This document shows positions 44,408 through 53,651 of a stretch of DNA of 64,000 bases, piece after piece. The position numbers were made by a program, and so were the translations under genes. The notes beneath the pieces are model-generated. The model had not been told where the DNA came from. It did no database searches and was given only the letters and a program-made list of their open reading frames with translations. The stretch spans positions 62,001 through 126,000 of the forward strand of contig NZ_MUNO01000018.1 of the NCBI RefSeq assembly GCF_002001015.1. The letters run 5' to 3'. Positions within the stretch are counted from its first letter, which is position 1. Each line of letters starts with the position of its first letter. This stretch comes from Polaromonas sp. A23 (lineage in GTDB: Bacteria; Pseudomonadota; Gammaproteobacteria; Burkholderiales; Burkholderiaceae_C).

Positions 44408-47400
44408 ATGCAAAAAAATAGCCCTACTCTTGATACCAAACGCTGGCAATTCTGGATCGACCGAGGCGGCACATTCACCGATATCGTGGCGAAGAAACCG
44501 GACGGCTCACTGGTGACGCACAAGTTGCTGTCGGAGAATCCCGAGCAGTACCGCGATGCAGCGGTTGCCGGCATACGCCACCTCCTGGGCCTGAAGAAGG
44601 GGGAACCCATTCGCGCCGATGTCGTGGAATGCGTGAAGATGGGTACGACGGTAGCCACCAACGCCTTGCTGGAACGCAAGGGTGAGCCAACCCTGCTGGT
44701 GACCACACGAGGCTTTCGCGATGCACTGCGCATTGCTTACCAGAATCGGCCGCGCCTGTTTGATCGCAATATTGTGTTGCCCGAATTGTTGTACAGCGCC
44801 GTCGTGGAAGCGCATGAACGTATCGGAGCCCAGGGTGAAATGCTCCAGGCGCTGGACGAAGCGCTGTTGAAACAGGAGCTGCTGGCACAGTACAAGCAAG
44901 GGTTGCGCAGTGTTGCGATAGTGTTCATGCACGGCTACCGCTATACCGACCACGAGAAAGCGGCAAGCCGCATTGCCCGCGAAGTTGGTTTCACGCAGAT
45001 CAGCACGTCTCACGAAACCAGCCCGATGATGAAGTTCGTCAGCCGCGGTGATACCACCGTGGTTGATGCCTACCTGTCGCCCATCCTGCGCCGCTATGTC
45101 GAGCAGGTGGCCGGCGAGATGCCTGGCGTCAAGTTGTTCTTCATGCAGTCTTCGGGTGGTCTGACCGATGCACATGTGTTCCAGGGCAAGGATGCGATTT
45201 TGAGCGGTCCGGCGGGAGGCATTGTTGGCATGGCTCGCACGGCGGCGATTGCGGGGCATGCAAAAGTGATTGGCTTCGACATGGGCGGAACATCCACCGA
45301 CGTGTCGCACTACGCCGGCGAGTTCGAGCGCGAGTTTGAAACCCAGGTCGCTGGCGTTCGCATGCGCGCACCCATGATGAGTATCCACACCGTTGCCGCA
45401 GGTGGCGGTTCGATCCTCAAGTTCGACGGTGAGCGTTTCCGCGTCGGGCCGCAAAGTGCCGGTGCCAACCCGGGGCCGGCCAGCTACCGCCGCGGCGGCA
45501 GGCTGGCCGTGACCGATGCCAACGTGATGGTGGGCAAGGTGCAGCCGCGTTACTTTCCAAAGGTGTTCGGCCCGAATGCCGATGAACCCCTGAGTTACGA
45601 GGCGGTGCAGGCGCAGTTCAACGAACTCGCCGGCCAGACCGGCCGCAGCGCCGAAGTGGTGGCCGAGGGCTTCATCAATATCGCTGTTCAGCAGATGGCC
45701 AATGCCATCAAGAAGATCTCCGTTGCCCGGGGTTATGACGTGACGCGCTACACCTTGCAGTGTTTCGGCGGCGCAGGGGGGCAACACGCCTGTCTGGTGG
45801 CCGACGCGCTGGGTATGACCAAGGTGTTTGTGCACCCGCTGGCCGGTGTGTTGAGTGCTTACGGCATGGGCCTGGCTGATCAGAATGTGATACGCGAGCA
45901 GGCTGTGGAGCTCAAGCTGACGGAAGCAGCTGTGCCAGAGATCGCCGCAACGCTGGAAGGCCTTGCCGCGACGGCGCAGGCCGAACTTCAGCGTCAGCAG
46001 GTGAGCAAGGGCGTCATTACCATGCACCGCCGCGTGCATGTTCGTTACGAAGGAAGTGATTCGGCCCTGGTGGTGTCTTTCGGCACACTGGACCAAATCG
46101 AGGGTGGTTTTGAAGCGGCCTACCGCCAGCGGTTTGCGTTCCTGATGCAGGGCAAAGGGCTGGTGGTTGAAGCTGTATCGGTCGAGGCTGTGGTCGCCGG
46201 GGATGCGCCAGCCGAGCCGCGCCATCACACCCATGAGCCCCGTGAAGTACCGCGCCGCGAAACCGTGCGCATGTATTCAGGTGGCCAGTGGCACGATGCG
46301 GCTTTGGTGGTGCGGGAAGACCTGCAGCCGGGCGACATTATTTCCGGCCCGGCCATCATCGCCGAGAAAAACGCCACCACGGTGGTCGAGCCGGGATGGG
46401 AAGCAGCGCTCACGGCGCTGGATCACCTGGTGCTGGACAGGCGTGCGGAGCGCGCCATCACGTTTGCGGCGGGCACGACGGTGGACCCGGTGCTGCTGGA
46501 AGTGTTCAACAACCTGTTCATGAACATCGCCGAGCAGATGGGCCTGCAGCTGCAGAACACCGCCTACTCGGTCAACATCAAGGAGCGGCTGGACTTCAGC
46601 TGTGCGCTGTTCGATACCGAAGGCAACCTGATTGCGAACGCGCCGCACATGCCGGTGCACCTGGGCTCCATGGGCGAAAGCATCAAGACCGTCATTCGCG
46701 AAAACGCCGGCAAGATGCAACCGGGCGACGTTTATGTGCTGAACGACCCCTACCATGGAGGTACGCACCTGCCCGACATCACGGTGATTACGCCGGTCTA
46801 CCTGGGCGGCGCGGACTTGCCGACCTTTTATGTCGGCTCGCGCGGTCACCACGCTGACATCGGCGGCACCACGCCGGGCTCCATGCCACCGTTTTCGACA
46901 CGCATCGAGGAAGAGGGTGTGCAGATCAACAATTTCAAGCTGGTCGAACGCGGTGTGCTGCGCGAAGCCGAGATGGTGGCCCTGCTCAAGAGCGGGCAGT
47001 ACCCGAGCCGCAACCCGCAGCAGAACATGGCCGATTTGAAGGCGCAGATTGCCGCCAATGAAAAAGGCGTACAGGAGCTGCGCAAAATGGTGGACACCTT
47101 CAGCTTGGAGGTGGTGCTGGCCTACATGCGCCATGTGCAGGACAACGCCGAAGAGTCGGTGCGCCGCGTGATTACCAAGCTGAAAGACGGTGCCTTCACG
47201 CTGCCGCTGGACAATGGCGCGCAGATCCAGGTGGCCATCCGGGTAGACACGAAAAACCGCAGCGCGGAAATCGACTTCACCGGTACCTCACCCCAGCAGA
47301 CCAATAACTTCAATGCTCCGACGGCGGTATGCATGGCGGCGGTGTTGTATGTGTTTCGTACCCTGGTGGACGACGACATTCCGCTCAACGCTGGCTGCCT

Positions 47401-48040
47401 GAAGCCGCTGAAGGTCATCATTCCCGCGGGTTCCATGCTGAACCCGAATCCCCCGGCATCCGTGGTGGCAGGCAACGTGGAAACCTCAACCTGCATTACC
47501 AATGCGCTGTATGGAGCGTTGGGCGTGATGGCCGCCAGCCAGTGCACCATGAACAACTTCACCTTCGGCAACGAACGGCACCAGTATTACGAAACCATCT
47601 CGGGTGGTTCCGGCGCCGGTGGCCAGATGGATGCGAATGGGAAAATCGCCAAGGGTTTTGACGGCACCTCGGTCGTGCAAACCCATATGACCAACTCGCG
47701 CCTGACAGACCCTGAAGTGCTGGAGTTTCGCTTTCCGGTGCGGCTGGAAAGCTATGAAATCCGCCAGGGTTCGGGCGGCGCGGGGCGTTGGGTGGGGGGC
47801 AACGGCGGTGTGCGCCGTGTGCGCTTTCTCGAACCCATGACGGCCAGCATTTTGTCAAATGGCCGCAAGCATGGCGCGTTTGGCATGGCGGGCGGTGAGC
47901 CGGGGCAAGTGGGCCGGAATGTCGTTGTCCGCTCCGGGGGACAGATCGAGGCCCTGGATCACATCGGCCAGGCTGAAATGATGCCTGGCGATGTGTTCGA
48001 GATCCACACGCCAGGCGGTGGCGGTTTCGGAAAGGCCTGA
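44408..48040 (+). CDS. Hydantoinase/5-oxoprolinase (fused HyuA-HyuB type)
   Basis: A 1210-residue protein joining both subunits of the hydantoinase/oxoprolinase family. The HyuA half (residues 1 to about 680) has the ATP-binding [13 protein letters not shown] and [16 protein letters not shown]; the HyuB half (from [20 protein letters not shown]) has [35 protein letters not shown] and ends GGGGFGKA. Length matches eukaryotic-type 5-oxoprolinase (about 1280), which uses ATP to open 5-oxoproline to glutamate; N-methylhydantoinase or acetone-carboxylase-like activities are alternatives. ATG 44408 is the first good start. Confidence 0.9.
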   Translation: MQKNSPTLDTKRWQFWIDRGGTFTDIVAKKPDGSLVTHKLLSENPEQYRDAAVAGIRHLLGLKKGEPIRADVVECVKMGTTVATNALLERKGEPTLLVTTRGFRDALRIAYQNRPRLFDRNIVLPELLYSAVVEAHERIGAQGEMLQALDEALLKQELLAQYKQGLRSVAIVFMHGYRYTDHEKAASRIAREVGFTQISTSHETSPMMKFVSRGDTTVVDAYLSPILRRYVEQVAGEMPGVKLFFMQSSGGLTDAHVFQGKDAILSGPAGGIVGMARTAAIAGHAKVIGFDMGGTSTDVSHYAGEFEREFETQVAGVRMRAPMMSIHTVAAGGGSILKFDGERFRVGPQSAGANPGPASYRRGGRLAVTDANVMVGKVQPRYFPKVFGPNADEPLSYEAVQAQFNELAGQTGRSAEVVAEGFINIAVQQMANAIKKISVARGYDVTRYTLQCFGGAGGQHACLVADALGMTKVFVHPLAGVLSAYGMGLADQNVIREQAVELKLTEAAVPEIAATLEGLAATAQAELQRQQVSKGVITMHRRVHVRYEGSDSALVVSFGTLDQIEGGFEAAYRQRFAFLMQGKGLVVEAVSVEAVVAGDAPAEPRHHTHEPREVPRRETVRMYSGGQWHDAALVVREDLQPGDIISGPAIIAEKNATTVVEPGWEAALTALDHLVLDRRAERAITFAAGTTVDPVLLEVFNNLFMNIAEQMGLQLQNTAYSVNIKERLDFSCALFDTEGNLIANAPHMPVHLGSMGESIKTVIRENAGKMQPGDVYVLNDPYHGGTHLPDITVITPVYLGGADLPTFYVGSRGHHADIGGTTPGSMPPFSTRIEEEGVQINNFKLVERGVLREAEMVALLKSGQYPSRNPQQNMADLKAQIAANEKGVQELRKMVDTFSLEVVLAYMRHVQDNAEESVRRVITKLKDGAFTLPLDNGAQIQVAIRVDTKNRSAEIDFTGTSPQQTNNFNAPTAVCMAAVLYVFRTLVDDDIPLNAGCLKPLKVIIPAGSMLNPNPPASVVAGNVETSTCITNALYGALGVMAASQCTMNNFTFGNERHQYYETISGGSGAGGQMDANGKIAKGFDGTSVVQTHMTNSRLTDPEVLEFRFPVRLESYEIRQGSGGAGRWVGGNGGVRRVRFLEPMTASILSNGRKHGAFGMAGGEPGQVGRNVVVRSGGQIEALDHIGQAEMMPGDVFEIHTPGGGGFGKA

Positions 48041-48049
48041 GGGGCAGTT

Positions 48050-48412
48050 ATGGCCGCCCTGACGTCAACCGTGTTGTCATGGCTTTCCCGCGCGCGCGCG
48101 GGAAACCTGGCGGATGAGCATGAGACGGGCAGGGAGCTCGAGGCCATCCGCTTGGCCATGAGCCTGACGGTGTCGGCCTGCAGCGAGGCACATCGTTTGC
48201 GCGCGCTCTACCAGATGGGGCAGGCGCGCTCGGTCATGGCGCTGTGGTTATTGCGGGCTGATCTTTTTCATTACCTTGCGCAAGATATCGGGGAGTCGGA
48301 GGCGATGCGCCGGATCGACGGGCTGCTCCCCCTGTTTGCCAACACTGTGCCGGGCGCTGCAGCCTGCGGGAAAATTCCCGACAATGGCAGGCATGAACAA
48401 CGCTTTCATTGA
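48050..48412 (+). CDS. Small protein of unknown function
   Basis: A 120-residue frame starting 9 bases after the oxoprolinase stop, with a helical Ala/Leu-rich middle (ELEAIRLAMSLTVSACSEAHRLRALYQMG). It overlaps the start of the DinB gene by 20 bases. I do not recognise it; position just after an operon gene supports translation, but it could be spurious. Confidence 0.45.
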   Translation: MAALTSTVLSWLSRARAGNLADEHETGRELEAIRLAMSLTVSACSEAHRLRALYQMGQARSVMALWLLRADLFHYLAQDIGESEAMRRIDGLLPLFANTVPGAAACGKIPDNGRHEQRFH

Positions 48413-48938
48413 CAACTATCGTTTTCTGGCCCGTTACAACCGGTGGATGAACCAACGCCTTTACAGTGCCTGCGGCGCACTGTCTGACGAAGAGCGCAAA
48501 CGGGAACGCGGTGCATTCTTTGGCTCCATCCACCGTACGTTAAATCACCTGGTTGTTGCCGATCAGATCTGGCTGCGGCGTTTCGCTCAATGCGGCGCAG
48601 ACCACGGCTTTGTATTTGATTGCCTGAATGCAGCTGTTCTGGACCTGGCGCCCGGCACCCAGCTGGACACGGTCGTCTTCGATAACTGGCAGGCCCTGCG
48701 CGACAAGCGAGAGCAACTGGATACGGCCATCGAGCAATGGGTTCAGGATATGCCCGAGGGTTACCCGCAGTTGATCATGCAATACAGCAACAGCAAAGGT
48801 GTCCAGCGTGCCCATCCGGCATGGCAAGCGATGACACATTTTTTCAACCATCAGACCCACCACCGCGCCCAAGCCGGTACCTTGCTGACGCAGGCGGGGG
48901 GCGACTTGGGCGTGACCGATTTGATAGCCTTGGTCTGA
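48393..48938 (+). CDS. DinB-family protein
   Basis: A 181-residue DinB/YfiT four-helix metal-binding protein. The three metal-binding histidines are visible: one in RTLNHLVVADQIW (about residue 50) and a pair in HFFNHQTHHRAQ (about residue 150). DinB proteins are thought to be thiol S-transferases or hydrolases. ATG 48393 is chosen; ATG 48384 is possible. Confidence 0.87.
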   Translation: MNNAFIDNYRFLARYNRWMNQRLYSACGALSDEERKRERGAFFGSIHRTLNHLVVADQIWLRRFAQCGADHGFVFDCLNAAVLDLAPGTQLDTVVFDNWQALRDKREQLDTAIEQWVQDMPEGYPQLIMQYSNSKGVQRAHPAWQAMTHFFNHQTHHRAQAGTLLTQAGGDLGVTDLIALV

Positions 48939-49002
48939 TTACCAAGTCTTGCAATTGAACCGTTTTCGGTGTGTTTCTTCAAAAAATGAGGACGCAGCCC
49001 GA

Positions 49003-49017
49003 CGAGGCGCTGCCTCG
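49003..49017. other. Perfect hairpin in the DinB/phoH convergent gap
   Basis: CGAGGC-GCT-GCCTCG. There is no adjoining T-run on the plus strand; on the minus strand a T-run (TTTTTT) follows about 12 bases after the stem, so it might end phoH transcripts. Confidence 0.3.
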
Positions 49018-49052
49018 CCGGTTAACACACCCGATACCCGGTATTTTGCCTA

Positions 49053-49215
49053 GGGAAGCGCTGAATAAGTCTTGGCGGATGCGCGGCAGCCGGATCGGGA
49101 TGGGATGCAAGGCGGATTTCGCAGCCAATAGCCAGCTATTGGCAAGAAATTCAACGCAGCAGACCGCCCGAGCCCGGCTGATCGCGCGCCGCAAGGGACT
49201 TGTTCAGCGTTTCCC
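49053..49215. mobile_element. MITE, 163 bp, with 19-bp terminal inverted repeats
   Basis: The ends GGGAAGCGCTGAATAAGTC and, inverted, GGGAAACGCTGAACAAGTC agree at 17 of 19 bases. The interior has no gene but holds the palindrome GCCAATAGCCAGCTATTGGC. Flanks read CTAG on the left and CTAA on the right, near a YTAR-type duplication. It is non-autonomous and would need a transposase elsewhere; it ends exactly at the phoH stop codon. Confidence 0.82.
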
Positions 49216-50912
49216 TAAAGCACTTCACTCGCAAAATCCGCCAACCTCGACCGCTCGCCACGCGCCAGCGTGATGTGCCCGCCATGCGGCCAGCCCTTGA
49301 AGCGGTCCACCGCGAAGGTCATGCCGGACGAGCCCTCGGTGAGGTAGGGGGTGTCGATCTGTGCGAGGTTGCCCATGCAGATGATCTTCGTGCCGGGGCC
49401 GGCGCGGGTGATCAGTGTTTTCATCTGCTTGGGCGTCAAGTTTTGCGCTTCGTCGATGATCACGTACTTGTTCAGGAAGGTGCGTCCGCGCATGAAGTTC
49501 ATGCTCTTGACTTTGATGCGTGAGCGGATCAGTTCATTGGTGGCCGCGCGACCCCATTCGCCGGAGCCGCTGTCGTTTTTTCCGAGCACTTCGAGGTTGT
49601 CGTCCAGCGCGCCCATCCACGGGCCCATTTTTTCCTCTTCGGTGCCGGGCAGGAAGCCGATGTCTTCACCCACGCTGACGGTGGCGCGGGTCATGATGAT
49701 CTCGGTGTAGCGGCGGTCGTCCAGCACCTGGGTCAGGCCGCTGGCCAGGGCCATCAGCGTTTTGCCGGTGCCAGCGGTGCCGGCGAGGGTGACGAAGTCG
49801 ACTTCCGGATCCATCAGCAGGTTCATTGCGAAGTTCTGTTCGCGGTTACGGGTGGTGATGCCCCACACGGCATTTTTCAGATGCGTGTAGTCCTTCAGTG
49901 TTTTCAGTACGGCGGTTTTGGCGCGGATTTCGGTGACCCGGGCATAGAGTGGTGGTTCGCCCGGCGCTTCAAAAAACACGAACTGGTTGATCAGCAGGCT
50001 GCCGACGATGGGGCCTGTGATGCGGTAGAAGGTGTGGCTGCCTTGCTGCCAGCTTTCGAGTGTCTTGCTCTGGCGTGTCCAGAAGTCTGCCGGCAGGGCC
50101 AGCGAGCCGGCGTACAGCATGTCGCCGTCTTCCAGTGTCTTGTCGTTCTGGTAGTCGTCAGTCGCCAGGCCCAGCGCGCGCGCCTTGACGCGCATGTTGA
50201 TGTCTTTGGAGACCAGCACTACTTCACGCGGTGCGTATTCCTTGCGCAGGGCTTCCACCACGCCGAGGATCTGGTTGTCGGCCTTGCCCTGCGGCAGGCT
50301 CATGGGCAGGGAATAGTCCAGCGGTTTGGTCTGGAAGAAGAGGCAGCCGCCTGCTTCTCGGTGGCCGGTGGTGTCGAGCTTGAGGCCTTTGGCAATGTCT
50401 GCGCCGTTGGTGCCTGCAAGCGCGTCGAGCGTGCGGCTGGTCTGGCGGGCGTTGCGCGCCACTTCTGTCATGCCTTTTTTGTGGCCGTCGAGCTCTTCCA
50501 GCACGATCATGGGCAGGAAGATGTCATGCTCCTCGAAGCGGAACAGGCACATGGGGTCGTGCATCAGCACATTGGTATCCAGCACAAACAGCTTGGTGGG
50601 GCCGGTGTGCTTGGGTTTTTTCACCTTCGCGACTGGTTCCGGCCTGGACGGCGCGGGAGCGGCCTGTTTATGGTAATCCCTGGCGCCGGTTGTGCCTGTA
50701 CGCGCCTGCTCTTTGGGCTGGTAAGCGGCGGGGTGGTGCTCGGCCTCGCCTCCAGCCGAGCGGTTGTCAAACAGTTCCAGCGCCGCCGGCTGGTGGGCAG
50801 GCCCGGCCTGATCCGTTTTTCGTGTGGCTTTTGAATGCGAGCGGGCCGGCGCGTCGAGGGCGTCGGCAGAAAGCAAAGCGGCACGTTTTGTCGGGGCGGG
50901 TGGCAAGGGCAT
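49215..50912 (-). CDS. PhoH-family protein with N-terminal PIN domain
   Basis: A 565-residue protein. After an Ala/Pro-rich N-terminal region (to about residue 105) comes a PIN ribonuclease domain (KLFVLDTNVLMHDP, VLEELDGHKKG, VSKDINMRVKA) and a PhoH ATPase domain (Walker A GTAGTGKTLMALAS, Walker B YVIIDEAQNLTPKQMKT). PhoH2-type proteins are RNA helicase/ribonucleases. The stop TAG lies at the edge of the MITE. A variable N-terminal length is common in this family. Confidence 0.92.
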   Translation of the reverse strand: MPLPPAPTKRAALLSADALDAPARSHSKATRKTDQAGPAHQPAALELFDNRSAGGEAEHHPAAYQPKEQARTGTTGARDYHKQAAPAPSRPEPVAKVKKPKHTGPTKLFVLDTNVLMHDPMCLFRFEEHDIFLPMIVLEELDGHKKGMTEVARNARQTSRTLDALAGTNGADIAKGLKLDTTGHREAGGCLFFQTKPLDYSLPMSLPQGKADNQILGVVEALRKEYAPREVVLVSKDINMRVKARALGLATDDYQNDKTLEDGDMLYAGSLALPADFWTRQSKTLESWQQGSHTFYRITGPIVGSLLINQFVFFEAPGEPPLYARVTEIRAKTAVLKTLKDYTHLKNAVWGITTRNREQNFAMNLLMDPEVDFVTLAGTAGTGKTLMALASGLTQVLDDRRYTEIIMTRATVSVGEDIGFLPGTEEEKMGPWMGALDDNLEVLGKNDSGSGEWGRAATNELIRSRIKVKSMNFMRGRTFLNKYVIIDEAQNLTPKQMKTLITRAGPGTKIICMGNLAQIDTPYLTEGSSGMTFAVDRFKGWPHGGHITLARGERSRLADFASEVL

Positions 50913-50949
50913 AGTGCTTTAGGCTCACAAAGTAAGGGTTCAAAAAGCG

Positions 50950-50981
50950 AAAAAGCCGCCTGGAGGCCAGGGCGGCTTTTT
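50950..50981 (-). terminator. Rho-independent terminator after the peroxiredoxin gene
   Basis: AAAAAGCCGCC and GGCGGCTTTTT form a strong stem around a 10-base loop, with T-runs on both strands. It lies between the peroxiredoxin stop and the phoH start, so it ends the minus-strand peroxiredoxin message. Confidence 0.9.
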
Positions 50982-51078
50982 CGGTGGGCGCAGTCGCTAA
51001 GGTCAACAGCATGAAGTCATTATGCACGACTCTTGTGACATGGCTGGAGGCCTTTGACGATGGCGTGCAAAGGGTCTT

Positions 51079-51555
51079 TCAGGCCGTTTTTTTCAGCGCC
51101 TTGACGGCCTTGAGAACGTCATCTACATGGCCTGGAACCTTCAGGCCGCGCCACTCTTCCTTAAGCGTGCCGTCGGCACCCACGAGGAAGGTGCTGCGCT
51201 CGATGCCTTTGACCTTTTTGCCGTACATGATCTTGTTTTTGACCACGCCGAACATGTGGCACATTTTTTCTTCGGTGTCGGCAATCAGCTCGAAAGGCAG
51301 TTCCAGCTTGGCTTTGAACTCATCGTGCGACTTCATGTTGTCGCGCGAAACGCCAAATACGGTGGCGCCGGCCTTGACGAAATCCTTGTAGCGGTCACGG
51401 AACTGCATGGCTTCGGTGGTGCAGCCGGGGGTGTTGTCTTTGGGGTAAAAATACAGGACCACGACGTGGCCGAGGTGGGTTTGGTTGGAAACCTTGACGC
51501 CGCTCGTGGCGTTGGCTTCGAATTCGGGGAGTGGTTTATTGACGACGACTGCCAT
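51079..51555 (-). CDS. bcp: Thioredoxin-dependent peroxiredoxin (Bcp/PrxQ family)
   Basis: A 158-residue peroxiredoxin with the peroxidatic Cys in YFYPKDNTPGCTTEAMQFRD (about residue 45). The resolving Cys five residues later in E. coli Bcp is Met here, so resolution would use another Cys (one lies in EEKMCHMFG) or an outside thiol. It reduces organic peroxides in the cytosol. ATG 51555 begins the family sequence; a longer frame reaches 51732. Confidence 0.92.
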   Translation of the reverse strand: MAVVVNKPLPEFEANATSGVKVSNQTHLGHVVVLYFYPKDNTPGCTTEAMQFRDRYKDFVKAGATVFGVSRDNMKSHDEFKAKLELPFELIADTEEKMCHMFGVVKNKIMYGKKVKGIERSTFLVGADGTLKEEWRGLKVPGHVDDVLKAVKALKKTA

Positions 51556-51827
51556 ACTGCTTGGACCCTGACGAAAGTAGTTGTAATTAGCCGTTGGCTT
51601 TAGGCAGCAACATTTGGGCCAAAACCCCGATGCCGCGCCTGATGCAACCCTAGATTTTACCCTGAAAGTACCCGCGATGCTGAGGGTGTGGGTGCACGCA
51701 ACTGCCAAGGCGTGCCATGTGTCTGGTTTCAAGGTGTTTCCAGACCCGCCAGAACGTGAGCATCTTCAAGCGTTTGGGGCCTGTGTTGGGGCCTTCCGCC
51801 AGGTATTGCGCAAAACCGGGGCCTGAT
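51556..51827. other. Intergenic stretch without recognised gene
   Basis: I see no supported gene or repeat between the peroxiredoxin and Mth938-like genes. The region should hold the peroxiredoxin promoter. Confidence 0.4.
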
Positions 51828-52229
51828 TCACTCCGCATCAGCGGGTGGAGGCTCGATCAACAGGGCTGCAATGACGTTTCGGCCTTCGCCCGCCAGGATG
51901 TTGTAGGTCCGGCAGGCGGCCAGCGTGTCCATGGTTTCGATGCCTATGCGTGCCTGCATCAGGCTGCGCAGGAAGGCCGGTGGCGGAAACCGCAGACGGC
52001 TGCCGCTGCCAAAAATCACAAGCTCCGGGCGGGTTTCGGCCAGCTGTTCAAAGTGCGCAGCGGTCAGGTCTTCGAAGTGTGTGCAAATCCAGGCGAATTT
52101 TTCGCCGCGGGAACCGATGACGAAGCTGTGTTCTATCTTTTCGGCGACCCCCTGGCTGGCGACGCCGATCCAGCCCGGACCGTAGCCGAGGATGGATTGA
52201 ACGTCGAGGTGGTCGGGTTGTAGTTTCAT
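51828..52229 (-). CDS. Mth938-like domain protein (DUF498/Xcc1710 type)
   Basis: A 133-residue protein of the Mth938/Xcc1710 family: HFEDLTAAHFEQLAETRPELVIFGSGSRLRFP and IGIETMDTLAACRTYNILAGEGRNVIAALL are the conserved core. Function is not established; relatives include a complex I assembly factor (NDUFAF3). It is divergent from alaA. Confidence 0.87.
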   Translation of the reverse strand: MKLQPDHLDVQSILGYGPGWIGVASQGVAEKIEHSFVIGSRGEKFAWICTHFEDLTAAHFEQLAETRPELVIFGSGSRLRFPPPAFLRSLMQARIGIETMDTLAACRTYNILAGEGRNVIAALLIEPPPADAE

Positions 52230-52380
52230 GCGGGGTCCAGTGGGGCGGTCGAGGGGCCGCCTGCCAGCGAAACCGCGGTTTTATGTGGTCAAATTATAGA
52301 TTCCGCTCCATTTTTCCATTGATCCGTACGCCCATTGGGCTTTTGCGGGCTTCGCGTGAACTGAAGAACGACTACAGACC

Positions 52381-53640
52381 ATGAAACCGATCACCAAATC
52401 CGCCAAACTGGCCAATGTGCTTTACGACATCCGCGGCCCGATCATGGATGCCGCCAAGCAGATGGAGGAAGAGGGCCAAAAGCTCATCAAGCTCAATCTG
52501 GGCAATCTGGCGGTGTTCGGTTTTGACGCGCCGGAAGAAGTGCAGCAGGACATGATCCGCAACCTGCCTGCCTCGGCCGGCTATTCGGACAGCAAGGGCA
52601 TTTTTGCGGCGCGCAAGGCGGTCATGCATGAAACCCAGAAGCAGGGCATCAAGGGCGTGACGCTGGACGATATTTATCTCGGTAACGGCGCGAGCGAACT
52701 GATCTCCATGGCCACCAATGCGTTGCTGGACAACGGTGACGAGCTGCTTCTGCCTTCCCCGGACTACCCGTTGTGGACGGCTTCAACCAGCCTGTCGGGC
52801 GGCACGCCCGTGCATTACCTGTGCGACGAGGACAACGGCTGGATGCCCAGCCTGGCCGATATTCGCGCCAAGATCACTCCCAAAACCAAGGGCATTGTGG
52901 TCATCAACCCGAACAACCCGACCGGGGCCCTGTACTCCGACGACCTTCTCAAGGGCATCGTCGCGATTGCGCGCGAGCACGGCCTGGTGATCCTGGCCGA
53001 CGAGGTGTACGACAAGGTGCTGTACGACGGTGTCAAACACACGGCCATTGCCAGCTTGTCTACCGACGTTCTGACGCTGACCTTCAACTCGCTTTCCAAA
53101 AGCTACCGCTCCTGCGGCTACCGCGCAGGCTGGATGGTGGTGTCCGGTCCGAAGAAGGAAGCACAGGACTACATCGAGGGCCTGAACATGCTGGCCAACA
53201 TGAAATTGTGTTCCAACGTGCCGGGCCAGTGGGCCATTCAGACGGCGTTGGGCGGCTACCAGAGCATCAACGACCTGACCTGCGAAGGCGGCCGCCTGCG
53301 GCGCCAGCGCGACCTGGCGTATGAGCTGATTACCGCGATTCCCGGTGTGAGCTGCGTCAAGCCGAGTGCGGCGCTCTACATGTTCCCCCGGCTGGACCCC
53401 AAGGTCTACCCGATCACCGACGACCGCCTGTTTTTCCTGGAGCTGCTCAAGGAAACCAAGGTGATGCTGGTGCAGGGAACCGGCTTCAACTGGGCGGCGC
53501 CGGACCATTTCCGCATTGTTTTCCTGCCGCATGAGGAAGACCTGCGGGAGGCGATCAACCGCATCGCCAAATTCCTTGAAAGCCGCAGAAAGAGCGGCAA
53601 AACGGCCAGCGTCCCATCGGCCGAACTGCTTCTGAAATAA
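52381..53640 (+). CDS. alaA: Glutamate-pyruvate aminotransferase AlaA-like
   Basis: A 419-residue class I aminotransferase close to AlaA: AKLANVLYDIRGPIMDAA at the start, NPNNPTGALYS, the PLP lysine in FNSLSKSYRSCGYRAGWM (about residue 240) and FRIVFLPHEEDL near the end. It makes alanine from pyruvate and glutamate. It stands 11 bases before hom, a common arrangement in Burkholderiales. Confidence 0.88.
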   Translation: MKPITKSAKLANVLYDIRGPIMDAAKQMEEEGQKLIKLNLGNLAVFGFDAPEEVQQDMIRNLPASAGYSDSKGIFAARKAVMHETQKQGIKGVTLDDIYLGNGASELISMATNALLDNGDELLLPSPDYPLWTASTSLSGGTPVHYLCDEDNGWMPSLADIRAKITPKTKGIVVINPNNPTGALYSDDLLKGIVAIAREHGLVILADEVYDKVLYDGVKHTAIASLSTDVLTLTFNSLSKSYRSCGYRAGWMVVSGPKKEAQDYIEGLNMLANMKLCSNVPGQWAIQTALGGYQSINDLTCEGGRLRRQRDLAYELITAIPGVSCVKPSAALYMFPRLDPKVYPITDDRLFFLELLKETKVMLVQGTGFNWAAPDHFRIVFLPHEEDLREAINRIAKFLESRRKSGKTASVPSAELLLK

Positions 53641-53651
53641 ACCAAAAAAAC

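Noticed and set aside
44507..46234. 575-codon frame opposite the oxoprolinase gene
   Set aside because: Shadow of the oxoprolinase reading frame; composition is His/Gln/Arg-rich and without domains.
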